Source: Bretschneidera sinensis (taxonomy: Eukaryota; Streptophyta; Magnoliopsida; Brassicales; Akaniaceae). From it: DNA of 64,000 bases. Shown piece after piece: positions 45,561 through 55,573 of this stretch. Under the pieces are notes generated by a model that saw only the letters and a list, made by a program, of their open reading frames with translations, did not search any database and had not been told where the DNA came from. A program made the position numbers and the translations under genes. Where the stretch lies: NCBI GenBank assembly GCA_023935145.1, contig CM043698.1, forward strand, positions 74,571,001-74,635,000, written 5' to 3'. The stretch's first letter is position 1; each line of letters starts with the position of its first letter.

Positions 45561-47614
45561 AGGATACACAATTGCATTTTTAGGTACCCAAAATTTCTTA
45601 GTTTCTTTAGGGTTAGTCCTTGAAAATACAGTTTCTTTTGGGACCCATACTTTCTTAACAATATACAGTGTTCTATAAACATGTTGATGATGAACAATCC
45701 TAGAATAATAGTTATTGAAATTTCTAGGATGACTTAGTTGTGCATGTCTATAATTATTTGGATAATAGTTCCTAGGATACATGTTTCTATTGTGAAGAAT
45801 ATGCATGTCATTTCTAGAAAATATATGATGATAATTTCTAGGATACTTGCTTGCATTATTATGAATATGCACATTATATCTAGAATAACCATGATAGTAA
45901 TTCCTAAGATATGCTTGTGCAGTGTGTAAGCCTTGAGTATACATGTTATTTCTAGGATACATATGATGGTTACTCCTAGAATGTGTATAAGCATTTCTTG
46001 AATGAGTGTACATATAAGCATGAGTATTTCTAGGATGTTTCATTCTTGTATATGCATTAGAATTAGTATTTCTAGACCTACTAACATTCATTGAGGAAAT
46101 GTTTTTAACCTTGCTAGTGGTCTTTGAAGTAGAGGCTTCATTCACACATGATGCTTTTATGAATAAACTCTCTTTTGATTTTTGCTTGCCTAATGGAGAA
46201 TATCTTAACCCGGATTTTCCTTCACTTAATCTTTGGCAAGATAGCACTTCATCAAGCTTTTCTTTTCCAAGCATGAGTCTAAATATTGTGCCATTCAATT
46301 CTAATATCTTCTTCTTTAAGTTTTTATTTTCATCTTTAAGAAAATCTTGAGAAGAATTATAAAGCAATGAAGATAGTTTATCTTTTTATTCTTTTAGACT
46401 TATCATCTCTTTAAAAAGAGATGACACCTCTTTCTTAAGAATAAAGTTCCTAGAATCGAATTTCTTCAATTCTTCATGCATTTCATTTATGACTTCTATC
46501 AATTCTTCACTACTACTAATAATTTTATTTTTTGAAGAGGGAGAAGTCGATACCTCATTTTCATCATCGATTGGCATAAGACATAGGTTGGCAACTTCCT
46601 CATATCTGATCTCTTTATCCGAGGAGTCTTCTTCTTCGCCATCACTCCAAGTGGTTGTAATCATAGCTTTCTTCTTAAAGCTCTTGTACGGTTTGCTTGT
46701 AGCCGTACAATCGGCCTTGATGTGACCGGGCTTCTTGCATCCATAACACACAAGTGGTTCCCTTTTAGAAGTGGGATCCTTTGTGTATGGTTTCTTGCTT
46801 TTCTTTAAGAATCTATGAAACCATTTGGTGATTCAAGCCATCTCACCATCTTCTTCGCTGCTCTCCAATTCTTCTTCTGTTTCTTCTTCTTTATTGCTTG
46901 TAGAGGCTTTGAGAGCAATTATCTTTTTCTTCTTCTCATCATCATTGACAATGGGATTCATTTCTTCCATCTCATATGTCAATAATGACCCGAGAAGTGT
47001 TTCGACATCAAGTTTGTCGAGATCTTTGGCCTCCTAAATGACCGTCTTTTTTGGTTTCCAAGTAGGTGGCAGAGATCTTAAGATTTTTCTCGTTAGTTCA
47101 AACTCCTCAATGTTCCTACCAAGAAGCTTCAAACCGTTAACAATAGTTGTGAAACGTGAGTGCATTTGAGAAATTGTTTCGTTATGAGACATTTTAAAAG
47201 ATTCATATTTGGATACTAGCATATAGATTTTTGATTTTTTAACCTTACTAGTTCTTTCATATGTAACTTGCAGTTTATCCCAAATCTCCTTAGCTGAAAC
47301 GCATGCGAAAATTTTATTATATTTTGAAATATCTAAAGCACAATGTAAAATACTTGTAGCTCTACTATTAAGAGACGTCATTCTACAATCCTCATCATTG
47401 AACTCAGTTTTGAGTTTAGGCATTGTATGATTGATTTCTCCAATAGTTATTTCTTTTATAGGAATTCTAGGTCCTTCCTCAATAACTCTCCATAGATTAT
47501 AATCTTGTCATTCGACAAAGATTTTCATCCTTTTTTCCAATAGTTATAGTTGGAGCCATTGAACAAGGGAGGCTTAGTGTAGGAATGTCCCTTAGAATAG
47601 TTATTCGATGCCAT
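45561..47614 (-). pseudogene. Copia B gag
   Basis: ATG at 47,614 (reverse strand), then the core domain from MPKLKTEFNDEDCRM (47,423) to SLPPTWKPKKT, linker, intact zinc knuckle CYGCKKPGHIKADC (about 46,750-46,710) and the coiled-coil segment LIEVINEMHEELKKFDSRN. The long basic tail (46,080-45,600) is built of degenerate 'PRNxHxY' blocks such as RNAYTHSRSNHHMYPRN, ending APYNVKK-like and WVPKNAIVYPCVM. Only a few stops (near 47,511, 47,034, 46,833, 46,389). Gag of the SIRE lineage packages the RNA; the tail is shared by Copia A, B and C here. Confidence 0.87.
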
Positions 47615-47669
47615 CGGATCAACTCAAGGATTTTAAGCCTAAAATTGAGAACGAGGCTCTTATACTAAT

Positions 47670-48425
47670 TGTAGACTGAGGTTCCAATCCAAGAGGAGGT
47701 GAATTAGGTTTTTAAAAACTTTCACTAATTACTTTCAAGTTTATAAAAACAGTTAAATGCACAAGTGTATAAACAAGTAATGTGCTTTAAATAAAAGAGT
47801 TTGAGGAATAGAAAGTGCACACTCAGTTTATAGTGGTTCGGCAATATCGAATTCATTCTGACCCTACGTCCACTCTCATTAAGGAACCTCCTTTAAGTAA
47901 TCCACTAAAACTCTTAGTCATACAACTTCACAGGTGTTGCACAAACCTTGCAAACAATCCTTTCCACTCGGAAGCTAATATTTCCTTTCGAAAGTTAATC
48001 CCTTTACAATAAATATAAGTTATTGTAAATTAAATGGTAGAGAGATAGCAATGAATACTTTTACAAATGAATAATATCTCTCTTTCAATGTAAAGCTTGA
48101 AGAATGGCTCAACAAAAAATGTTTCAAAGCTTTTGTGTATCAATGAGCAAAAACTTGATTGAATGTGTAATCCTCTCTTTTCAAATACTCATAAGAGTGG
48201 GTTTATATAGCCTTGAATTAATATGGCCATTTTGTACTGACTTGGTACGTTTTGGTACATTTAAATGTTCAAGTCTGGTGCCTCAATGGTCATATTTTTC
48301 GAATTACCAGTCGACTAAGTCTTAGTACCAGTCGACTGGGTCAAGTGAAAAGTCTCACTTTTGGGGCTACGAAGAGTACCAATCGACTGGTTCATAAGTA
48401 CCAGTCGACTGAGGACTTATTATTC
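47670..48425 (-). repeat. Copia B 5' LTR, truncated
   Basis: Matches 33,446-34,200 of the 3' LTR; dyads remain at 48,307, 48,328, 48,379 and 48,401 (steps 21, 51, 22). It stops at 48,425, where the LTR of Copia D starts. The missing part would be the U3 start of the LTR. Confidence 0.88.
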
Positions 48426-49435
48426 TATTGGAAATCACCTTAGCAAGATGCCCAGGTGGTGATCTTCCAAACACCCAAGTCTTGAATGACTTGTAGAAAG
48501 AAAACAGCAATCAAACACAAGAACAGAAAATCAAAGAAAAAAAGAAGACAAGCAATTTGTTGTCGAGGTTTGGCAATGTGCCTACATCCCCGTGAGTTCC
48601 TCTGAACTCTCTAGACTATCTTAATGGTTCTTACAAAATTACAACAATCCCCTTTAAGAATCCAAGTTCTTGAAGAAACAAGAAGAGAATGAAGAAGATG
48701 AGAGCTAACAATGTCCTATCACTATTCTAGACTTTTCTATCTTATATACTCAGCCTTACTACAAAGAGTCCCTATTGTGTTTGTCACTCTTACACAATTC
48801 TCTCTAAGTGTTTACAATGATCTCACAATGTCATAAATCTTTCTTGTATGTGTGTTGTATATTATGGTAGAAATGAGGCCTTTAGAACCCTTTTTATAGC
48901 CTCTTAATTCTTGGACATTCTTGAGATTCATTGTTGACCCTTTGATCTTGTTCTCCCTTAAATCTTAGCCCTTAATCATCTCCAAGTGAAGCTGTGCATT
49001 TTATCCTTGCACTCACACACTTAAAAGGGTCTTAAAAACAGGTTGTCCATGTGTGCAGCCCTTTGCCTGGCGCCTAGGCGCTCAACAGGGGGCACCATGG
49101 TGCTCGGCAGAGCACCTTTGCACACCTTCTGGGTGCCATGGTGCTAGTTCTGGGTGCCATGGCGCTGATGCAGTCCTTCAGCACATCATTCTGGATGCCA
49201 TGGTGCTAGTTTTGGGCGCCATGGTGCTGATGATGCTGCTGTTGTGCGCACACTTCCCTGATTGTGTGCAGAAGTGCGGACACTAGTGCGCATAGCCTTC
49301 CCTTGCTCCAAATTGATGCACACACATGTTTGCAGTCTTCTAACTTGCTGAAATTTGATAATCCACCTTTGGTTTAGACTTTAACCATTTTTAAACCATG
49401 GTTGGACCTGTTTGAACCTTAGACAAATAACAACA
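48426..49435 (-). repeat. Copia D 3' LTR with CCATGG dyads
   Basis: Five CCATGG-centred near-palindromes (GGYGCCATGGYGCT) at 49,095, 49,136, 49,157, 49,198 and 49,219: steps 41, 21, 41, 21. The minus-strand TATA box is in 'CTATAAAAAGGG' near 48,889-48,900, about 190 bp downstream. The first two bases on the plus strand are TA, not TG (one substitution). Confidence 0.9.
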
Positions 49436-49639
49436 ATCTCTACCTTTGTCTAAGTGTTCAAAAAACCTGAACCATTGTGCAGAAAGTTTCAGGATCCAAA
49501 CTCATCTTGAGTCACCAATTAACCAACTCCAATCCTAAGTAATTCAAGGCAATGATTGAACTTACTTAGAGGTAGAACTTTAGTACCTAAATCTGCAGGA
49601 CTTTCCTCCATGGTCTTCTTGTCAACATGAATGCATCAT

Positions 49640-50300
49640 TTCGTATCATTTTCCGGAATGTAATGATACCGAACATCCATATACTTTGTCCCCCTCATGG
49701 AACACCAGATTCCTCCATAAGTACCCCATACTTTGGCTATCCAAAGAAACCACAACTTGCTCTTTTAGGACCTCCCACTCGTCCAACAACCCTTTGCACC
49801 CCACAGCCTCCTTTATGGCTTCCATAGCTGCTATGCATTCTGCCCTGGTTATTATGACTGCTACCATTAGCTACCACTGAGCCTCCTTATTCCTTAGCAA
49901 CTATTTCATCCCAAGCCAATGTTCTTTTTCGGGATTACTCACAATTTTGCTGAGAACACCCATTGCCCAAGAAACCCTTAACCAGCTTCTCTCCTTTTGT
50001 TGGATGATTCTCATCCCAAGGATCTTTTGTGCAAGGCTGAGATCATTCCTCTCGAACTTCTCATTAAGTTTAGATGTAAACCTTTCCATCATCTCCCTGC
50101 TGTTCCAAACCAATAGCCCATTAATGACATAGATGAGGATACTCACCATCTTCTCCACCTTATATCCAGGTGAGAAAGTTATTGTGAAATCTATGTCTTC
50201 TTTCCTTGTGAACCCATTCGCCACCAGCATAGCCATGTTTCGGACTTCATCTCTTGGAGGGCACCCTTCTTTGATATTGTAAGTGCACTTACATTCCACA
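49640..50300 (-). pseudogene. Copia D reverse transcriptase/RNase H remains
   Basis: Shrunken by internal deletions. Recognisable blocks are 'CPPRDEVRNMAMLVANGFTR', 'EDIDFTITFSPGYKVEKMVS' (start of RT), 'LNEKFERNDLSLAQKILGM' (RT end) and RNase H 'AECIAAMEAIKEAVGCKGLL', 'VVVSLDSQSMGYL'. The active-site YVDD and much of the palm are missing between 'VEKMVS' and 'LLVWNSREMM'. Confidence 0.8.
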
Positions 50301-50641
50301 ACTTTCTAATTTCCTAGAATTTTTACCAATTCCCAAAAGTTGTTCTTCCTCAAAGAATCCATTTCTTCCTCCATAGCCAGCTGCCACTTTGATGAATCCT
50401 TACACTCCATGGCATCCTTGTAAGTTTCTGGTTCAGCCATCCCTCATTCTTTTCAAGGAGCTGCTGCATCCACAGCATCCGCAAACCCACATCTTGAAGG
50501 TGGTCCGACCAGCCTTCTTTCCCGGTCTCTTATGAGCTAAAAGTCCTTCTGACTTGCTGCAACATCCTCTTCATGTTCAGCCTCTTCTTGAGTTTCTTGA
50601 GCTTGGCAATCATCCAAGGGCTCTACCTGGTCCGAACCTTC

Positions 50642-51910
50642 TTACCTCCTCTGCTCTACCTGAACAGAATCTCCCTTGATGCTATGCTCCACAAGAACCA
50701 AACTGGTTTGCTCACTACCCCCTGCAGGGTTAGTATTCTCCAAGTAGGGAAATAGCGATTTATTAAAAATAACATCCCTACTTATTATGAGTTTAAATCC
50801 TTTTTTTTCTAAAGACCACAACCTGTACCCCTTAGTCCCTTCCTCATATCCTAGAAACACATATTTTCTAGATCCTGGGCTAAGCTTATCCTCCTTTTGG
50901 AGTGCATACGTAGCACACCCAAAAGTCCTAAGGTTGTCCAACTCTGGGGGTTTTCCACTCCACATCTCCATAGGAGTCTTGAGCTCTATTGCTCTAGAGG
51001 GTGATCTATTCACCAAGTATGCAGCTGTTGCTACAGCTTCTCCCCAAAAATATTTTGGTAACCCGGATCCTATTAGCATGCACCTAACTTTTTCTATAAG
51101 GGTTCAATTCATTCTTTTAGCAACTCCACTTTGCTGAGGAGTTTCTATAACCATCCTATGTCTTAGAATGCCATTTAACCTACAGAATTGATCAAGTTAT
51201 TGGTTAAAAATTTCTAAGCCATTATCGGTTCTTATCCCCTTAACTACTTTACCCATTTGAGTCTCAACCAGCCCTTTCCACACCACTAACTTATTCAATG
51301 CATCTGATTTAATTTTCACCAAATAAACCCAAACTTTTCTTGAATAATCATCAATTAAAGACAGAAAGTAAATGTTACCTCCCTGTGTTGGTGTCCTAGC
51401 TGGTCCCCAAAGATCAGCATGAATGTAGTCAAGAATGCCCTTAGCCTTGTGCACTCCGGTGTTGAAGCTGACCCGGTGTTGCTTCTCAAGAACACAACAC
51501 TCACAGAAATCAAGTTCCTCTACTTTGTCTCCACCAAGTAGGCCATCCTTGCTGAGAACTTGCAAGCCCTCTTCGCTCATATGTCCCAAGCGAGTGTGCC
51601 GAAGGGCTGCCTCATCCATCTCAGCCATCAAGCTTGCTGCTTGATCCTTGATTTCCATGTCTCCGATCATCTCATAGAGTCCATTGTTTCTTGTTGCCTT
51701 GATCACTACCAAAGATCCCTTGGCTACCTTGATCTTTCCTCCCTCTATCTTGCATGTATAGCCCATGGAATCCAGCTGCCCCAATGAGGTCAAGCTCCTC
51801 TTCAAATCTAGAATATACCTCACATTTTCAAGCAGCCTTGTGACTCCATCAAAAATCCTCAATTGGATGTCTCTAATCTCTCTCACATGGCAAGAATTAT
51901 CATTCCCCAA
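50642..51910 (-). pseudogene. Copia D integrase
   Basis: Two frames: 51,910-51,197 and 51,079-50,642. Zinc site 'HTRLGHMSEEGLQVLSK...CECCVLEKQHRVSF'; first catalytic Asp in IHADLWGPA, second in GIRTDNGLEIF. The third block reads PQQSGVAKRMN (near 51,125), so the catalytic Glu has become Lys. Then 'AVATAAYLVNRSPSRAIEL' and 'VFLGYEEGTKGYRLWSLEKK'. A stop/frameshift lies between the two frames. Confidence 0.87.
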
Positions 51911-52878
51911 GAAGACCCTTCCATCATTGATCTTCTTGAAATTCTTGAACTATTTTTGTGAGGGCACATATGATGAGTGCACTCGGAATCAAGAATCCAC
52001 TTTTTGCTGCCTTGCCTCCTGCTCACATCCGAGCACACAACAAGAACATCATCACCTTGCTGTTCTCCCATGGCAACCGAAGCCTCTCCATTGTTGGTAT
52101 GGCTTCTCCTCTCATCACTCATCCTCTTCTTGCAATCTTTCTTGAAATGGCCCTCCTTGTTGTAGTAGAAGCACCTCCTTCCTCCAACCCTTGGTTTAGA
52201 GTGTGCTCTCCTATGGCTTTCTCCTCTACCATTGTCCCGGTAGTAGCCATTATTACTGCCATTCCGAGCTGCTGGCCTTCCTCTTATGAACAGCCCTTCA
52301 CCACTTGATGTCTCATTCATCTTGGCTTTGAAATCATGTGCCCTTATGGCATTGATCACAATCTCCTTTGTCAAACTATCTCTCCCATACTCAATTGCAT
52401 TAATCAAATTGTCAAAGCAATCTAGAAGTGAATTTAATAAAATAACAGCTAATTGTTCATCCGGAAAAGAAATGCTACAGCTATTCAAATCTTGAACTAG
52501 CTTATTAAAGACATCAAGATTATCTTGCAACTCCTTACTATGGTCCATTTTAAAAGCAAAGATTCTTTTAAGAAGATAAATTTTGTTAGGGAGAGTTTTG
52601 GTAAGAAACAACTCATCTAGTTTCTTCCATATGACAGCCGGATCCTCCGAGTCTCCGCACTCCCTTGTGACACTATCCGACATGTGCAAGAAGATGGTGT
52701 TGTAGGCTGTCTTCTTCATCTTGGTCCGTTGGTCCTCCGTGACACTTGCTGGAAAAACATCATCTTCTCCAATAGCCAAGTCCACTTTCTGCTGCATTAG
52801 AACCACCTTGATCTTCCGCTTCCATAGGGTAAAGTCCCCATTTCCATCAAACTTCTCCACACAGAAATTTGAAGCCAT
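51883..52878 (-). pseudogene. Copia D gag and protease start
   Basis: 331-codon open frame from MASNFCVEKFDGNGDFTLW: UBN2-type gag (KLDELFLTKTLPNKIYLLKR), a basic Arg/Gly-rich linker, a zinc knuckle and the protease start. Two key sites are changed although the frame is open: the knuckle reads CFYYNKEGHFKKDC (second Cys is Tyr), and the protease motif reads WILDSECTHHMC (Asp-Ser-Glu instead of Asp-Ser-Gly). Probably inactive. Confidence 0.88.
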
Positions 52879-53119
52879 CTTTTGCAGACAAGATCCCAGA
52901 TTTGTGCACTAACCACAACTACTTTCTTCAACCTCAAGAACACAGATCGAAGATGGATCTTTAACACCGTTCTTGAATCAACCTTTAAGAACACGATCGG
53001 ATCTTGATCTTTACACCGTTCTTGATTCACCCAAGAAGTTTGATCTTTGATTCTTGGAGTCTTGGCTCCGTACCTTCTACTTCTTGTTCCGATAACCAGC
53101 TGTTGTGCTCTGATACCAC

Positions 53120-54127
53120 TGTTGGAAATCACCTTAGCAAGATGCCCAGATGGTGATCTTCCAAACACCCAAGTCTTGAATGACTTGTAGAAAGAAAACA
53201 GCAATCAAACACAAGAACAGAAAATCAAAGAAAGAAAGAAGACAAGCAATTTGTTGTCGAGGTTCGGCAATGTGCCTACATCCCCGTGAGTTCCTCCGAA
53301 CTCTCTGCACTATCTCAATGGTTCTTACAAAGTTACAGCAATCCCCTTCAAGAATCCAAGTTCTTGAAGAAACAAGAAGAGAAGGAAGAAGATGAGAACT
53401 AACAATGTCCTCTCACTATTCTAAACTTCTCTATCTTATATACCTAGCCTTACTACAAAGAGTCCCTCTTGTGTTTGTCACTCTTACACAATTCTCTCTA
53501 AGTGTTTACAATGATCTCACAATGTCACAAATCTCTCTTGTATGTGTGTTGTATATTATGGTAGAAATGAGGCCTTTATAACCCCTTTTATAGCCTCTTA
53601 ATTCTTGGACATTCTTGAGATTCATTGTTGACCCTTTAAACTTGTTCTCTCTTAAATCTTAGCCCTTAATCATCTCCAAGTGAAGCTGTGCATTTTATCC
53701 TTGCACTCACACACTTAAAAGGGTCTTAAAACAGGCTGTCCATGTGTGCAGCCCTTTGCCTGGCGCCTAGGTGCTCAACAGGGGGCTCTATGGTGCTGGG
53801 CAGAGCACCTTTGCACACCTTCTGGGCTCCATGGTGCTGGTTCTGGGCACCATGGCGCTGATGCGGTCCTTCAGCACATCATTCTGGATGCCATGGTGCT
53901 AGTTTTGGGCGCCATGGTGCTGATGATGCTGCTGTTGTGCGCACACTTCCCTGATTGTGTGAAGAAGTGCGAACACTAGTGTGCATGGCCTTCCCTTACT
54001 CCAAATTGATGCACACACATGTGTGCAGTCTTCTAACTTGCTGAACTTTGATAGTCCACATTGGTTTGGACTTTAACCATTTTTAAACCATGGTTGGACC
54101 TGTTTGAACCTTAGACAAATAACAACA
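53120..54127 (-). repeat. Copia D 5' LTR
   Basis: 1008 bp, same order as 48,426-49,435 with few differences, so Copia D is among the younger insertions here. It starts TGTTGG and ends AACAACA. Confidence 0.92.
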
Positions 54128-54721
54128 TTAACAATTATATGGATTTAGGTGATGGTTGTTGTTTTTGTGGGCATAGATGGATTAACTAAGTTACAATACT
54201 AATTTTAACTGTTATAATTTAGTATGGTGACTTATGTTTGTATTTGGCTAACAATGGATTATGGCAATATATGATGAATTTTAGTTATATTATTGTGTGT
54301 GTCTTTATAAATATGGCATACGAGTAGGATGTGTTTGAATGCTTGCTCCATTGTATGTTTGCACTGTCTGTTAGAATGGTTGTTGTAATGTTGCCTGAGC
54401 ACTGTTTGTGCATGTCCAACAAGTTCCTATACGTTGTATGGGATGGTTGTATGGCAATTGATTGCCTTGAATGAATGAATTAGGATCACTTACTAAGGGC
54501 ATCAAATTATGCACTTATGCTATCATTTTTTTCACCAAGACTCAATGAAGTAACATTAAGTGGGCATTTTGGTACGTAAATCATTAACAAAATATGATAT
54601 TAGATAAATAAATCACTACAATCCTATTAAATAGAATTTTATACATTTATTCTCTAACTAAAACAATAATCAAAGCCATAAAAATGAACCCAAGCACCAT
54701 AAAACTCCCAACCATGTAAGT
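54128..54721. other. MULE sequence right of Copia D, no gene seen
   Basis: AT-rich stretch without element ends. Taken as MULE because the GRF ORF and right inverted repeat follow. Likely the region between the two convergent MULE genes. Confidence 0.5.
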
Positions 54722-55210
54722 CTTCACCATTGTCTTCCATTCTTCCAGAAACATTACTCTTCCCTTCAACTAAAAAAATTGGTCTCTCAAATCTTCCATA
54801 GGAAACCCACAATATGCAGCTCCTTTAACTGCACCAGTTTGGTATTGCTTCACTTCATGGTCTGGTTCAGATATGGGTAAACACCAATTGATGAAACCAC
54901 AAGGACCATCACACACATAGTAAAGTCGATCTATGTTCTTCTCCGATTCAGATATCTTCACGGAAGCTCAGCGACCACAGTGACATAAATAGTTACGGTA
55001 CCTCAACTTTGATAACTTGTTTTCATCCAGGCTTGAAGAAAACACATATTTCTACAAAAATAAAGAAGATTAGTTCAAACATTTCATCAAACATATAATA
55101 TGCATGAGAGAAAGCAGTGAAATTCACCGTAGTGGAAAGAATATATTGTTCTCTTGGATAGAATATAGCCAACATTAATAAGCAAACTTTTTTTTCCTTC
55201 ACCTCCAACC
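54650..55210 (-). pseudogene. MULE second ORF: GRF zinc finger plus C-terminal membrane helix
   Basis: Minus strand. An exon from about 55,210 is followed by a likely intron (donor after CACTACG near 55,133; acceptor TTTTTGTAG at about 55,054). The next exon reads KYVFSSSLDENKLSKLRYRN, then a GRF-type zinc finger LCHCGR*ASVKISESEKN...LYYVCDGPCGFINWCLP (Cys-x-Cys...Cys...Cys pattern; a stop replaces the expected Trp). After FPMEDLRDQFF comes a stop, then LKGRVMFLEEWKTMVKTYM and a hydrophobic helix VGSFMVLGFIFMALIIVLV before TAA near 54,650. GRF fingers bind nucleic acid in other proteins. Its position next to the right inverted repeat, pointing at the transposase, recalls mudrB of MuDR by layout, not by sequence. 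Two stops make this copy dead. Confidence 0.7.
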
Positions 55211-55486
55211 CTTAAGATTTAAACTTTTTTTTTATTTGCCTTGGTAACTATAAGCTGCAATTTATAGCAGCCCCAACTCTCATTCCCAATAGTCAAATGA
55301 TGGGCCATTTCTTTACTTTTAACAAAAAAAACCCTCCACCTAAGTATCAGTTGCTTCTAGCCATTCCAAGACGTTGCCTCCCACCAAGAGCAACTTTTTT
55401 CTCTTCAATGCAAGGGCATTTTCGGGTTATAAATGTATGACATCATGGTGTGCACATCTTTTAAGCCAAAAATTGGGATGGAAGAA
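55211..55486 (-). promoter_or_regulatory. Leader/promoter side of the MULE second ORF
   Basis: Between the right inverted repeat and the GRF ORF. Short, pyrimidine-rich on the plus strand; no further domain seen. If the layout is as in MuDR, transcription would start here, reading leftward. Confidence 0.35.
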
Positions 55487-55564
55487 TGCAATGTAGGTTA
55501 CAAAAATAGAAGATAGGTGATTGGAATTATATTATACCTTAAGGGGTATTTGGATTATCTACCT
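55487..55564 (-). repeat. MULE right terminal inverted repeat
   Basis: Reverse complement starts AGGTAGATAATCCAAATA and ends CTACATTGCA; pairs with 16,899-16,976. It is followed by the target duplication TATCATCAT (55,565-55,573). Confidence 0.88.
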
Positions 55565-55573
55565 TATCATCAT

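Larger units (their letters stand above)
33446..48425 (-). mobile_element. Copia B: SIRE-like LTR retrotransposon, minus strand
   Basis: Fullest SIRE-like copy: 5' LTR (47,670-48,425, truncated), primer site (about 47,655-47,667), gag, protease, integrase, reverse transcriptase, RNase H, internal promoter-like array, extra 3' ORF, polypurine tract (34,593-34,606) and 3' LTR (33,446-34,592). Element E (38,152-43,426) splits its reverse transcriptase. The left flank is GATAT; the right flank is lost because Copia D and a deletion follow. It inserted in the chromovirus LTR. Confidence 0.92.
48426..54127 (-). mobile_element. Copia D: Tork/TNT1-type LTR retrotransposon, minus strand
   Basis: LTRs 48,426-49,435 (1010 bp, 3' LTR) and 53,120-54,127 (1008 bp, 5' LTR) are very alike. 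The minus strand reads TGTTGTTATTTGTC to GATTTCCAACA, then the primer site TGGTATCAGAGC (53,107-53,118). Flanking five bases are TATTC (left) and TTAAC (right), so there is no target duplication. The left neighbour is the broken LTR of Copia B and the right neighbour is MULE sequence, so one side was rearranged after insertion. Confidence 0.9.
16899..55564. mobile_element. Mutator-like element (MULE), 38.7 kb because of nested insertions
   Basis: The ends are 78-bp inverted repeats (16,899-16,976 and 55,487-55,564), about 80% alike, sharing 'ATAATCCAAATACCCCTT' near the tips. Flanking nine-base target duplications are TAGCATCAT (left) and TATCATCAT (55,565-55,573), 8 of 9 matching; 9 bp is the hallmark of Mutator-type transposition. 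Inside are a plus-strand MULE transposase (17,643-27,597, interrupted) and a minus-strand GRF-zinc-finger ORF near the right end. The insertion splits copy 2 of a non-coding segment whose unbroken copy is at 9815-10,455. MULE sequence proper covers about 16,899-19,295, 26,799-27,719 and 54,128-55,564; the rest is inserted retrotransposons. Confidence 0.85.
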
